Positions 25,835-34,104 of a stretch of 64,000 nt of DNA are shown here, in pieces. The stretch comes from Streptomyces diastatochromogenes (lineage in GTDB: Bacteria; Actinomycetota; Actinomycetes; Streptomycetales; Streptomycetaceae). Position numbers and translations under genes: made by a program. How positions within the stretch are numbered: position 1 is the first letter of the stretch; the number at the start of each line of letters is the position of its first letter. The stretch spans positions 1 through 64,000 of the forward strand of contig LRTP01000577.1 of the NCBI GenBank assembly GCA_001550305.1, written 5' to 3'. The notes beneath the pieces are model-generated. The model saw nothing but the letters and a program-made list of their open reading frames with translations, had not been told where the DNA came from and did no database searches.

Positions 25835-26640
25835 GGCGGCTGGGGGGCGGACGGCCGCCCCAATGGAGGAACGACAAGGCGAACGCCCTGACCTGCCACG
25901 GTAACCACAGCGGCAGGAAACCACCTTCCATGGAGCGTCCACGGGGAGGAAGGTAGATTACCCATTGTGTATGTATTATCCGCAAAAAGTGATGAATTCT
26001 CGCCTGGCGCGTGAACGTCGTGTCCGTCCGTGGCGACGCCGCTGCACGGGACATCGCGCACCGGCTCCACCACGATGCACGACAGCTGAGGGCCCGACTC
26101 CCCGTACCCCAATCCGGTCTCGAGCCCTCACCCCTGCCCAAGACCGTGCCATGGGCCGCAACCCGCACGCGGACGGCGGCCAATAGGGCCGATCGTGACG
26201 GATAGCCGTCACGGGGCGACGATTCATGCAAGGCATCAGACGAGTGCCGCGCGTCGCGCGGCTCATACCGCCTGACCACCTAATCCTCCATGCTCTGCAG
26301 GGTGCGACGTCCGACCGCAGCCGCGGCCGGTACCTGTGCGGCTCAACAACGAACCTTCCCGCGCCTTTGCGGGCAGTTCAGCACGGCTGATCCGGTCGTC
26401 GGTGCCGTCCTTCGGGCGGAGGCACTCGGAACATCGCGCGCCGTAGCGGACCGGGTAGAAGGCTCCGGCCTGCCATGACCAGCCCGAAGCCCAACATGGC
26501 ACCCCCCACCGGCGACGGAGCCGGAAGACAACCAGCCGATCTTCTGCCCATCGGCCCAGGCCCCCACGCCCGCGACAACAAATGAATCCCAGCGGGCATA
26601 CGACGCCGATCAGGGCATGCCACCAACGAGAATTACCGGC
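25835..26640. other. about 800 bp without a recognisable gene
   Basis: Short frames exist on both strands, but none has a known domain, a clear ribosome site and codon bias together. An AT-richer spot (about 25965-25995, ...ttgtgtatgtattatccgc...) could be a promoter or an insertion scar. Probably degenerate DNA. Confidence 0.5.
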
Positions 26641-26997
26641 TCACCCCTGCATGTACCGCGAACGGGACCTCTTCGCAGCGGTCCCTGCCCGTTCACGTCG
26701 CGCTGCCCAGCGTCGACGCAACCAGTCACCGGTCTCCCCGATTCCGACCAGGAACGCAGAGGATGCGGCGCAGGCGGTGAGTGAAGCAGCCTGGTCGACG
26801 GCCTGCCCAAGAAGCCACAAAGCAAGGGCGAGCAGCAGCCACCAGCCCGTGAGCGAGCAGGTATGCCGCCACAAGCGAGTGCGGCCGGCCATCGGGTGGC
26901 CACCCGGGTCCGCTGGGTGGCAATGATCACCACGATGCATCCGGCGAGCGTCGCCCACCCCCATGCCATTGGCGTTCCGTTGCTGCTTCTCGCTCAC
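26641..26997 (-). CDS. possible small membrane protein, reading frame perhaps disturbed
   Basis: A 118-residue frame from GTG 26997 with GGGAG 8 bases upstream (MSEKQQRNANGMG...). It has one good hydrophobic helix (TGWWLLLALALWLLGQAV) and a basic C-terminus (WLRRRWAARRERAG). Between about 26890 and 26970 the best codon bias and another hydrophobic stretch (WATLAGCIVVIIATQ) lie in a different frame, so one or two indels may have hit a two-helix protein gene. No family recognised. Confidence 0.3.
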   Translation of the reverse strand: MSEKQQRNANGMGVGDARRMHRGDHCHPADPGGHPMAGRTRLWRHTCSLTGWWLLLALALWLLGQAVDQAASLTACAASSAFLVGIGETGDWLRRRWAARRERAGTAAKRSRSRYMQG

Positions 26998-27345
26998 CGC
27001 GGCACTCCCTTCACGTGGACGGAAGCCTGCCATCCAGATCAGCAGGCCACCAGGCCATTCGCTGCACCTTACGCAGCCCGCGCCGGGGCCCCCTGGATCC
27101 TTTCGGTTGCATACCAGGGCTCGCCGAGTTGCGAGCGGGGCAGCGTGGTCGTGAGGACCGCGACGGTAATGCCGCGGACCGCTCCGGCGACGGACTCGTG
27201 GAACCGCTGTTTTCTGTGCCTGAGGAGGCCCCGCACGCGATCAGCCGGGTCATCAAGGGCCGTTGACGCTGACAGATCAGCGCGTATCCGGCCTGTGTGG
27301 GCCCGACGGTGTCCAGTGGATCAGCCTCAGTACCGCTGGTACCGC
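26998..27345. other. gap with no convincing gene
   Basis: A rightward frame ending at 27266 (...LVEPLFSVPEEAPHAISRVIKGR) looks protein-like but has no start signal or recognised domain, and could be the 3' tail of a lost gene. Confidence 0.4.
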
Positions 27346-27600
27346 TCAACTGTCGGCAGGGGCAACGACGACGGACCGAAGGTGGGAGCAGGTCCCTCCC
27401 ACGGCCGTCTTGGGAATGCGCATCCAGTGCAGCAGATCGCGAGTGAGGCGTTTCTCAAGCGTGGTGTGCCAGGTGACACCGGGATGCTGAGAGCGCAGAT
27501 GCGACAGCGCCCTGGTGCCCAGCCCGCAGTCGCGGAACGGTTCGTCGAGGACGACATCGGTGATCACGCCCTCGGCGCACTCTTCGCACGCGAAGGAGAA
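27346..27600 (-). pseudogene. fragment resembling the C-terminal half of a GNAT-like acetyltransferase
   Basis: Leftward frame FSFACEECAEGVITDVVLDE then PFRDCGLGTRALSHLRSQHP. The R/CGxGT-like turn (CGLGT) before a helix and the following GVTWHTT strand resemble the acetyl-CoA-binding part of GNAT enzymes, a tentative match. The 5' part is replaced by the oppositely oriented TnpB relic, suggesting the gene was cut by that insertion. Confidence 0.35.
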
Positions 27601-28064
27601 GGGCTCGGCGAACCGGGCCAGGGCCCGGCTGAAGGTCGCGAAGATCCATGCCCGGATCGCTGACCGGCGCCGCGACACGCTGCACAAGCTGACCAATCGG
27701 CTCGTTCGTGAGAACCAAACGGTCGTGATCGAGGACCTGGCCGTGCGCAACATGGTCAAAACCGGAAACTGGCCCGCTCCATCAGTGACGCCGCGTGGAG
27801 CCAGTTCCGGAGCATGCTGGAGTACAAAGCCCGGTGGTACGGGCGCGAAGTGATCGCGGTGGACCGGTGGTTCCCTTCCTCCAGGCTGTGCTCCGCCTGC
27901 GGCACCCTGCAGGAGAAGATGCCGCTGAACGTCCACGCCTGGACGTGCGACTGCGGCGTGACCCACGACCGGGACGTGAATGTGGAGCTGGCGTAAGACC
28001 TCAACGGAGCACTCCGGACGGGCAGTCGGCAACGAAGCAGAAACCCTCACGGCGCGAGCCGTAA
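27600..28064 (+). pseudogene. relic of an IS200/IS605-type TnpB (OrfB) gene
   Basis: Only the 3' half remains. RLKVAKIHARIADRRRDTLH and VVIEDLAVRNMVK (RuvC-II region, with E) are followed by a one-base loss in an A run near 27757. The frame resumes as RSMLEYKARWYGREVIAVDR, then the zinc-ribbon SSRLCSACGTLQ...WTCDCG and the RuvC-III Asp in THDRDVN. A second break near 27990 shifts to RPQRSTPDGQSATKQKP. TnpB is an RNA-guided nuclease; this copy lacks the N-terminal half and cannot work. Confidence 0.85.
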
Positions 28065-28100
28065 GAATCCCCTCCATCAAGAAGGGGAGAAGTCAATTCA
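28060..28100 (+). repeat. right-end hairpin of the IS605-type element
   Basis: TCCCCT (28068-28073) pairs with AGGGGA (28083-28088) and is followed by gaagtcaatt, the layout at the right end of IS605-type elements. In active elements this region with the tnpB 3' end also gives the guide (omega/re) RNA. Confidence 0.55.
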
Positions 28101-28359
28101 TGGCGCCTGTCCCCAGTCCTCGGGCTTCATGTCACGACGCCAAGAAAGCATTACTGCGCGCGCACGACACCCGTAGCCGCGCACCGCGCCAGGCGGCCGG
28201 CTGCTCCACCGACCTTGAGCATCTGCCTTCTGATGTCGTTGCCCCGCGCGGACAGGTGACCCGCTTGCGGCGCTTGCCTGTCTGGCCGGGCGGCTGACGC
28301 AGGATGGTCAGCACCTGCGGAGTGCGGCCGGACCGCCCTGGGTCGCCGGGCGGGTTGTT

Positions 28360-28711
28360 TCAGCAGGTCAAAGCCTCTTCGGCGGTGGAGTGGCAGGGTA
28401 TGGGGGCGTCAATGCCGACGGTTCTCAGGACGCGCTGGACGGATTCCTGCACGCCCGCCAGGCGCAGCCGGTCGGACCGTCAGGTGGGCGGAGATGAGCA
28501 CGTGGATGCCACTGGAGTTCATGAACGTCACACCGCGGAAGTCAGCCACCGTCCGCGGCGTTGGCGCTCCCTCCGGTCGAAGTGCAGCCTCCTTCAGGCT
28601 GTCACGGTTGTTGTGGTCGATCTCGCCTTGCAGGACAACAATCCGGATGTCGTCAACAGCCTCGTGGCCGATCGACAGACCGGGCTGTGCTGCTTCATGG
28701 GTGTCGGTCAC
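28360..28711 (-). pseudogene. STAS-domain anti-anti-sigma factor, frameshifted
   Basis: GTG start at 28711 with GAGG upstream. The first 80 residues show a STAS fold: IVVLQGEIDHNNRDSLKEAA and VADFRGVTFMNSSGIHVLIS, where the Ser of NSSG is the usual phosphorylation site. Near 28475 the frame breaks; RLRLAGVQESVQRVLRTVGI, the normal C-terminal strand and helix, continues in another frame to a stop at 28360. The original frame stops at 28409. Such proteins bind anti-sigma kinases; a related kinase gene lies at 35331. Confidence 0.75.
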
Positions 28712-28973
28712 AACTTCCTCGACCGCGCTCGCTGGGCTGACAGATGGTGATCCCGGCAGTACGCCGTTTCCACGAGGTGCGCGCAGGGTGGCGGGCTGAG
28801 AGCTGAGCGCCGGGCGGTTCGTGAGCGGCTGCGAAGAGAGGCGGCCGAGCGCTTCGTCCGCGGCGATGCCACAGCCGTCGTCGCCCATGACCTGCGGGGC
28901 ACCACCGCCCACTCGGCGCAACGCGGGCGGAGGGCCTGGACTGAGGCGGTCCGCAGGCACTGGCGTCGTAGTG

Positions 28974-29196
28974 TCCGGCCGGGGCGGCCGGTGATGGGCG
29001 GGATGCCGTCGACGAGAGGGAGGGTCTGGGTGACGTCGTTCGCGTTGGCCGCGGTGGTGATGACCTTGAGCGGGGTGCCGTGTCCGTCGCAAATCAGGTG
29101 GTGTTTGCTGCCCGTCTTCCGCCGGCCGACCGGCGACGGACCGGTGTCGGGGCCCCTCTTCAGGGCACCCCGCCAGCAGTTGTGGGTGCATGTCAC
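28974..29196 (-). pseudogene. internal fragment of an IS5-family transposase
   Basis: Leftward frame KRGPDTGPSPVGRRKTGSKH, HLICDGHGTPLKVITTAANA, NDVTQTLPLVDGIPPITGRP, the central region with the DG of the DDE centre in IS5 (IS1647-like) transposases. Both ends are missing. Confidence 0.75.
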
Positions 29197-29221
29197 AGCG
29201 GGGCAACAGACTTACCGGAGC

Positions 29222-29345
29222 GGGCTGAAAGGCTTTGGGTGCGGTTCGTTTCGAGTGAAGCTCGCGATCAAGCGGTGAGGTCGTAATCCTGCTGGTCGGG
29301 GTGGGTAGAGGCGCGGGTGCTCGTGGGCGGCGTGGAAGTGCTCGG
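29222..29345 (-). mobile_element. right-end fragment of an ISKra4-like element, inverted relative to the copy at 31780
   Basis: Read leftward, the sequence matches the last about 110 bp of the element at 33240-33349: ...CCGCTTGATCGCGAG, CACTCGAAACGAACCGCAC and CAAAG.CTTT. It encodes a version of the transposase tail (EHPRLYP versus EHKRLYPNQQ). No other part of the element is present here. Confidence 0.75.
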
Positions 29346-29497
29346 TTCCCCATGTACCCGCCTGCTCCGCGCTGGTCGCGGCGAGAGCACAGCTCCCGCC
29401 GCGACCGATGTTCCCGGCAGCAGAACGGCTGCAACCGGCCCCGTGAGGCGGCTACCGTAGGGGCGGATGAGCAGACCGGAAGGGCGGCAGCGCGGGG

Positions 29498-30460
29498 ATG
29501 ACGTCGACGGGGGACTTCGAGACCTTGGTGCAGCGGTACCGGCCGGAACTGCTGGCGCACTGCTACCGGATGCTCGGCTCGGTCCACGACGCCGAGGAAC
29601 TCGTGCAGGAGACGTGTCTGCGGGCTTGGCGCGCGCGGGGCCGTTACGACCCGTCGCGTGCTTCCCTGCGGACCTGGCTGTACCGGATCGCCACGAATGC
29701 GTGTCTGACCGCGCTCGACGGGCTCGGCCGCCGCCCCATGCCCTCGGGTCTGGTCACCGAGAGCGAACCGCTGCGCCCGCTCGTCCACGGCGGGGAGGCA
29801 ACCTGGTTGCAGCCACTCCCGGATAGGCTGCTCGGCCTGGGCGCCCCGGCCACCGCGGCGATCGACAGGGGCAGCCTGCGGCTGGCCTTCGTCGCAGCAC
29901 TGCAATTGCTGTCACCGAGAGAGCGCGCCGTCCTGATCCTGCGCGACGTGCTTGACTACCCGGCGGCGGAGGCAGCGGACATCCTGGAGACCTCGGCCGT
30001 GGCCGTGAACAGCTCGTTGCAGCGGGCTCGCGCCCGGATCCGGGCCGCGGGAGTGCTGCAGGAGCAGGTCGCAGAGCCTTCCGACGCAGAGCAACGGTCG
30101 TGGGTGGACCGGTACATGGCGGCCTTCGTCCGGGCGGACATCCAAGGGCTGCTGCAGGTGGTGACCGAGGACGTCCTCATGGAGATGCCGCCCATGGTCA
30201 ACTGGTTCACCGGCCGGGAGAACTACGCGAGCTTCATGGGCTGGGTGTTCGCCAAGGCCGGCAAGGCCTGGCGGTTGCTGCCGGTGCGGGCCAACGGGCA
30301 GGCCGGCTTCGCCGCCTATCGGCGCGGGGACGCCGGCATGTTCGAGCTGCACACCCTGCAGGTGTTCACGGTCACGGCTGGCGGCATCAGCCGTATCTCG
30401 GTCTTCCAGGACGCCGACGTGTTCGCCGCCTTCGGCTTGGCGCAGAAGGTCGACGGCTGA
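29498..30460 (+). CDS. ECF RNA polymerase sigma factor with SnoaL-like C-terminal domain
   Basis: 320 residues. Sigma2 region: FETLVQRYRPELLAHCYRML and DAEELVQETCLRAW. Sigma4 region: LQLLSPRERAVLILRDVLDY, AAEAADILETSAVAVNSSLQ, RARARI. The last about 110 residues are a SnoaL-like NTF2 fold (VDRYMAAFVRADIQGLLQVV, MPPMVNWFTGRENYASF). This layout is the TIGR02960/SigX5-type ECF group, in which the C-terminal domain modulates activity in place of an anti-sigma protein. Convergent with a free-standing SnoaL-like gene across a strong hairpin. Target genes unknown. Confidence 0.92.
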   Translation: MTSTGDFETLVQRYRPELLAHCYRMLGSVHDAEELVQETCLRAWRARGRYDPSRASLRTWLYRIATNACLTALDGLGRRPMPSGLVTESEPLRPLVHGGEATWLQPLPDRLLGLGAPATAAIDRGSLRLAFVAALQLLSPRERAVLILRDVLDYPAAEAADILETSAVAVNSSLQRARARIRAAGVLQEQVAEPSDAEQRSWVDRYMAAFVRADIQGLLQVVTEDVLMEMPPMVNWFTGRENYASFMGWVFAKAGKAWRLLPVRANGQAGFAAYRRGDAGMFELHTLQVFTVTAGGISRISVFQDADVFAAFGLAQKVDG

Positions 30461-30506
30461 TCCGCCCGCACCTGTCGGGCGGGTCCGCCCGACAGGTGCG
30501 GGCGGA
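30461..30506. terminator. bidirectional terminator, perfect 22-bp stem
   Basis: The 22 bases from 30461 and the 22 bases from 30485 are exact reverse complements with only GT between. The repeat begins directly after the sigma-factor stop codon and lies between two convergent genes. Confidence 0.8.
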
Positions 30507-30528
30507 CCCGGGCAGGACTGACTCTCGA

Positions 30529-30936
30529 TCAGCTAGCGGACTTGACCGGGCTGTTGTGGTAGGCGGCGATCAGCCAGGCGTCGTCGCGCTTCTCCAACAC
30601 CCAGGTCGCGTACACGATCCGGTCGGCGGGAACCTCGGACTCGCCGGGGAAGAGGATGCCGGCCTCGCTCACGACGATCGCGCCGTCGCGGCCCAGGAAC
30701 CGGATCCCCAGCTGCCGGTTGGTCGTCGTGGTGCCCTTCAGGAAGGAGGCGAACCCCGCCGCCATGCCCTGCCGAACCTCCTCGCGGGAGGCGCGGTAGG
30801 AGCCGGGCATGATCGCGGTGGCCTCCTGCGTGTAGTCGGCGACGAAGGCGTCGGCGTCGCCGGCGTCCCATGCCTTGTAGAGGCTCTCAAGGACGGCAGT
30901 GATCGCGGCCGTGTCGTTCGCGCGGTTGTCGGACAT
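30529..30936 (-). CDS. SgcJ/EcaC-type SnoaL-like protein
   Basis: 135 residues, NTF2-like fold: ITAVLESLYKAWDAGDADAF, VADYTQEATAIMPGSYRASR, and a C-terminal strand WLIAAYHNSPV. The SgcJ/EcaC group is found in antibiotic clusters and as free-standing proteins and has no firmly known reaction. Divergent from the coiled-coil gene at 31166, convergent with the sigma factor gene. Confidence 0.88.
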   Translation of the reverse strand: MSDNRANDTAAITAVLESLYKAWDAGDADAFVADYTQEATAIMPGSYRASREEVRQGMAAGFASFLKGTTTTNRQLGIRFLGRDGAIVVSEAGILFPGESEVPADRIVYATWVLEKRDDAWLIAAYHNSPVKSAS

Positions 30937-31165
30937 CGTTCTCTCCAGTCATTGCACTTGGTCGGGACCGAAGGGGCCCGTGAGTACATACCGGCGTCCC
31001 TTTCGGAACTCATCGCGCGAACCTCAAGATCTTCTCTTCGGAGCGCAGTCCCCTCCGCACCGTCGGCCTGCCGCTGCTTGAAAGCCGACCGGAGGGCGTG
31101 GACGATGCGGACGGGCTGTGTTCCGGGCTGCTCCTCTCTACCGTGGTGGTGGAGGAGGGTGGCGG

Positions 31166-31708
31166 ATGGGCTCGCCGTTTGAGGAGTTGGAAGCGCGAGA
31201 GGTGGCTGCCCGGGTGCGGGTGGAGGAGTTCGAGGCCGAGGTCGCCGTGCTGGCCGGGAAGTTGGAGCTGGCCCGGGAGAGCCTGGAGCGGTTGCGGATC
31301 GCGCGGGAGACGGTCGCCGATGTGCTCGCGGAGATGACCCCGGAGAAGTCGGCGGCGGCCGTCGATGCTGGACAGCCGGCTGCGGGTGAGCGGCTCGCGT
31401 CGGCGTATGCGGGGGCCGAGCGGCAGGTCATCGGGGTGCTGACGGTGCCGAACTGGCAGCCCGGGATGGCTTCGGAGGTCCTGCCGCGGGCGTATCGGGA
31501 CATCCTGGAGGTGGTGGCAGACGCGCCAGGGCCGGTCCGCGCCAAGCAGATCGTGCCGAGGATCGGCCTGCGGGCCGGGACCGGGAAGATCGAGGGCACG
31601 CGGTCGAAGTTGAAGCGGCTGGTGGAGCGGGGCTGGCTGGACGAGGACATTCCGGGGATGTTCACCCCGGCCCGTCGCCGGATGGCTGCTTCGCCCAACT
31701 CCCGTTAA
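31166..31708 (+). CDS. coiled-coil / winged-helix-like protein linked to an ISKra4-type element
   Basis: 180 residues, GGAGGAGG about 7 bases before the ATG. Residues 1-60 form a charged coiled coil (FEELEAREVAARVRVEEFEA...LELARESLERL). The C-terminal half looks like a winged helix: YRDILEVVADAPGPVRAKQI, RSKLKRLVERGWLDED. No catalytic motif. It precedes the transposase gene by about 70 bp in the same direction and may be an accessory or regulatory gene of that element, though its membership of the element is inference. Confidence 0.7.
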   Translation: MGSPFEELEAREVAARVRVEEFEAEVAVLAGKLELARESLERLRIARETVADVLAEMTPEKSAAAVDAGQPAAGERLASAYAGAERQVIGVLTVPNWQPGMASEVLPRAYRDILEVVADAPGPVRAKQIVPRIGLRAGTGKIEGTRSKLKRLVERGWLDEDIPGMFTPARRRMAASPNSR

Positions 31709-31713
31709 CAGAA

Positions 31714-31774
31714 GGGCTCTTCCGCGCCCACATTCGAAGGTGCGACCCATGTCGACGCAGGACGGGAAGAGCCC
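31714..31774 (+). other. inverted repeat between the accessory gene and the transposase
   Basis: GGGCTCTTCC at 31714-31723 and GGAAGAGCCC at 31765-31774 are exact inverted copies. The second sits about 5 bases before the transposase ATG, so folding would hide its ribosome site. It may instead be the left end of the transposase element. Confidence 0.55.
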
Positions 31775-31779
31775 CGGAG

Positions 31780-33305
31780 ATGAAACCGTACGACACTCAT
31801 GCCGCCACTGACCCCTTTGCGCGCTCGGTCAGCGCCTTCGAGACCCTGAGGTGCACCTTGTCGGGCAGGGATGCGAGCGCGTGGACCCACGCCGAGCTGG
31901 AAGGACGCCTCGACGTGGCCGGGCGGGAGCTATTGCGACAGCTGCTGCAGGACCATCTGGACCTGCGCGCGAGTCTGGAGGAGGAAGAGGTCCGTGGCAG
32001 CGGCGGGCCGCCCGTGACCGGGCCGGAGGGGCAGGTGCGGCCCTGGCGGGAGACAGGACATTCGCGTTGGCTGACCAGCGTGTTCGGACTGGTCCGGGTC
32101 ACGCGGGTAGCCCACCGGGGCCGGGGCCTGGGCAATGTCCATCCCGCCGGCGTCGCGCTGTCGCTGCCAGCTGGCCGGCATTCGATGGGCCTGCGTCGGC
32201 CCGCGGTCACCGAGGCCGTCCGCGGCTCGTTCGACCAGGCGCACGATGCGGTCGAGCGCCGCTGCGGGAAAGTGCTCGGCAAGCGCGGGCTGGAAGAGCT
32301 CGTGGTCGCCGCCGCGGTCGACGTCGACGACTTCTACCGGACCAGGATTCCGGTTCCGTGCAGCCGCGAGATGCCGTTGGTGGTCCAAGTGGACGGCAAG
32401 GGCGTGGTCATGCGGCCGAGGCTCTGCGCGAGGCCACCCGCCGGGCCGCCACGAAGGCCGCGACCGGTCATCGCGGCCGGCTCGCGCCGGGCGAGAAGCC
32501 GAACCGCAAGCGGATGGCGACCGTGGCCTGCGTCTTCGACACCCGCCCGGCTCCCCGGCGTCCGCACGATGTGATCCACCCGCCCGGCGGGCGCAGCGGC
32601 GAACGTCCCGCTCGCCCGGGGCCGAGGGCGGAGAACAAGTGGTGCACCGCCTCCCTGATCCGTCCGCCCGAGCAGGTCATCGCCGATGCCTTCGACCAGG
32701 CCGAGGCGCGCGACCCGAGGCATCTGCGGCCGTGGGTCGTCCTGGCCGACGGTGCGCGTCACCAGCTCGACCTGATCACCCCCGAGACCGACCGACGCGG
32801 CGTCACGGTGCACGTGCTGCTGGACTTCGTGCACGTCGCCGAGTACGTCTGGGCCGCGGCCCACGCTTTCCACAAACCGGGCACCACCGAAGCCGAAGCC
32901 TGGGCAGCCGACCATCTGACCGCGATCCTCGCAGGCCACGCCGCCCGCACCGCCCACGCCATGACCGCACAAGCCACCCGGGAGCGACTGTCAACCGCCC
33001 GGCGCTACGCCGTCGATGCCTGCCACCGCTACCTGACCGGCCACCTCGACCAGCTCCGCTACGACACGGCACTTGCGAGCGGGTGGCCGATAGCCACCGG
33101 CGCGGTCGAGGGCGCCTGCCGCCACTTGATCGCCGACCGCCTCGACATCACCGGCGCCCGCTGGGGCCTGCCCGGAGCCGAAGCCGTCCTGCAACTGCGT
33201 GCCATCGTCTCCAACGGAGACCTCGCCCCCTACTGGCGCTTCCATACCGCCCGCGAGCACAAGCGCCTCTACCCCAACCAGCAGAACTACGCCCTCACCG
33301 CTTGA
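31780..33305 (+). pseudogene. ISKra4-family transposase with one frameshift
   Basis: The first frame runs 31780-32574 (AFETLRCTLSGRD..., FGLVRVTRVAHRGRGLGNVH, PLVVQVDGKGVVMRP). Near 32415 one base is missing (ccgaggctctg in place of an in-frame GAG GCT CTG), and the remainder EALREATRRAATKAATGHRG, WVVLADGARHQLDLITPE, VLLDFVHVAEYVWAAAHAF, ASGWPIATGAVEGACRHLIA follows in the next frame to 33305. Both halves are well conserved, so decay is recent. The right end lies near 33349. Confidence 0.85.
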
Positions 33306-33408
33306 TCGCGACCGTCACTCGAAACGAACCGCACTCAAAGGCTTTGACGGGGGCACTCGGGTCTCTGCGGCACCGATGGGTGCCGCTCCCCGAAGGAAAG
33401 AGGAACTC

Positions 33409-33483
33409 GTGTACATAGGTCTTGGTACCGTCGTCGTCATCATTGTCATCGTCGCTGTCGTCATGATGTTGCGTCGCCGCTGA
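33409..33483 (+). CDS. 24-residue single-span membrane microprotein
   Basis: GTG start with GAGG 6 bases upstream. The product is short N-terminus YIGLG, then 14 consecutive Val/Ile/Ala residues, MML and a final RRR: a membrane helix with a positive inside anchor. A small hairpin (CGGCACC/GGTGCCG) lies before it. The clean ribosome site and the ideal hydrophobic-helix composition support a real gene. Function unknown. Confidence 0.5.
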   Translation: MYIGLGTVVVIIVIVAVVMMLRRR

Positions 33484-33768
33484 ACCGTGCCTCCCGTGCC
33501 ACACAATCACCCATGACCACAGCCCGCCCCGGATTCCCTTCCACGGACCCCCGGGCGGGCATGGCCACGATCGGTGGAGGACGGCGGAGGCGCAGTGAAA
33601 GCTGCGCAGCCTGCTTACCACATCGAGCCTGTGCACACTTTTGTCCGCGGCTCGGCAGGTGCTGGCGCCCGCGCCCGGTATTCGGCCGATCGCATCTCCG
33701 CAGGCACCGGGGCCTGTCGGCCGCTGCATCACAACGCGTGCGCCGACGGCGACGTGCGCCTTTCCAGA

Positions 33769-34104
33769 TCAGGCAGTCTCGTACTCGTGCGCCCGACCCC
33801 CTTTCCACTCCACCCCACACCGGATCGTCGAGGACGTCCTCACCGAACGCCAGACCGGCGCGGCACGGAACTCCACGACCTCGTGGTCGGAGTGGGCCAG
33901 GCCGACGATCTCACTGCGAACGACGACCGGACGACCGCCCGCCTTGAGCAGCTGGTGCACGACGATCGGCGCCCTGTCATGGTTCCAGCGTGTGGCAGTA
34001 CGACTTCCTATGCCAAATCGGATCTCGCCCAAAGGCGAGCCACGCGCACCGGCGCCACTACCGGTTTCAAGCCCGTGCCGCCCGTAGCTCTCGCCGTTCG
34101 ACAA
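33769..34104 (-). pseudogene. conserved-looking hypothetical protein with two compensating frame changes
   Basis: 111-codon frame. GEIRFGIGSRTATRWNHDRA, PIVVHQLLKAGGRPVVVRSE and IVGLAHSDHEVVEF look like a real globular protein. In the middle the sensible reading moves to another frame (CRAGLAFGEDVLDDPVW) and then returns for the end VEWKGGRAHEYETA. Two opposite one-base indels would explain this. No family name recognised. Confidence 0.45.

Noticed and set aside
26011-26205. A 64-codon frame beginning MNVVSVRGDAAARDIAHRLH, briefly considered as an effector-associated domain
   Set aside because: The resemblance ends after about 20 residues, and the rest is Pro/Arg-rich with no ribosome site.
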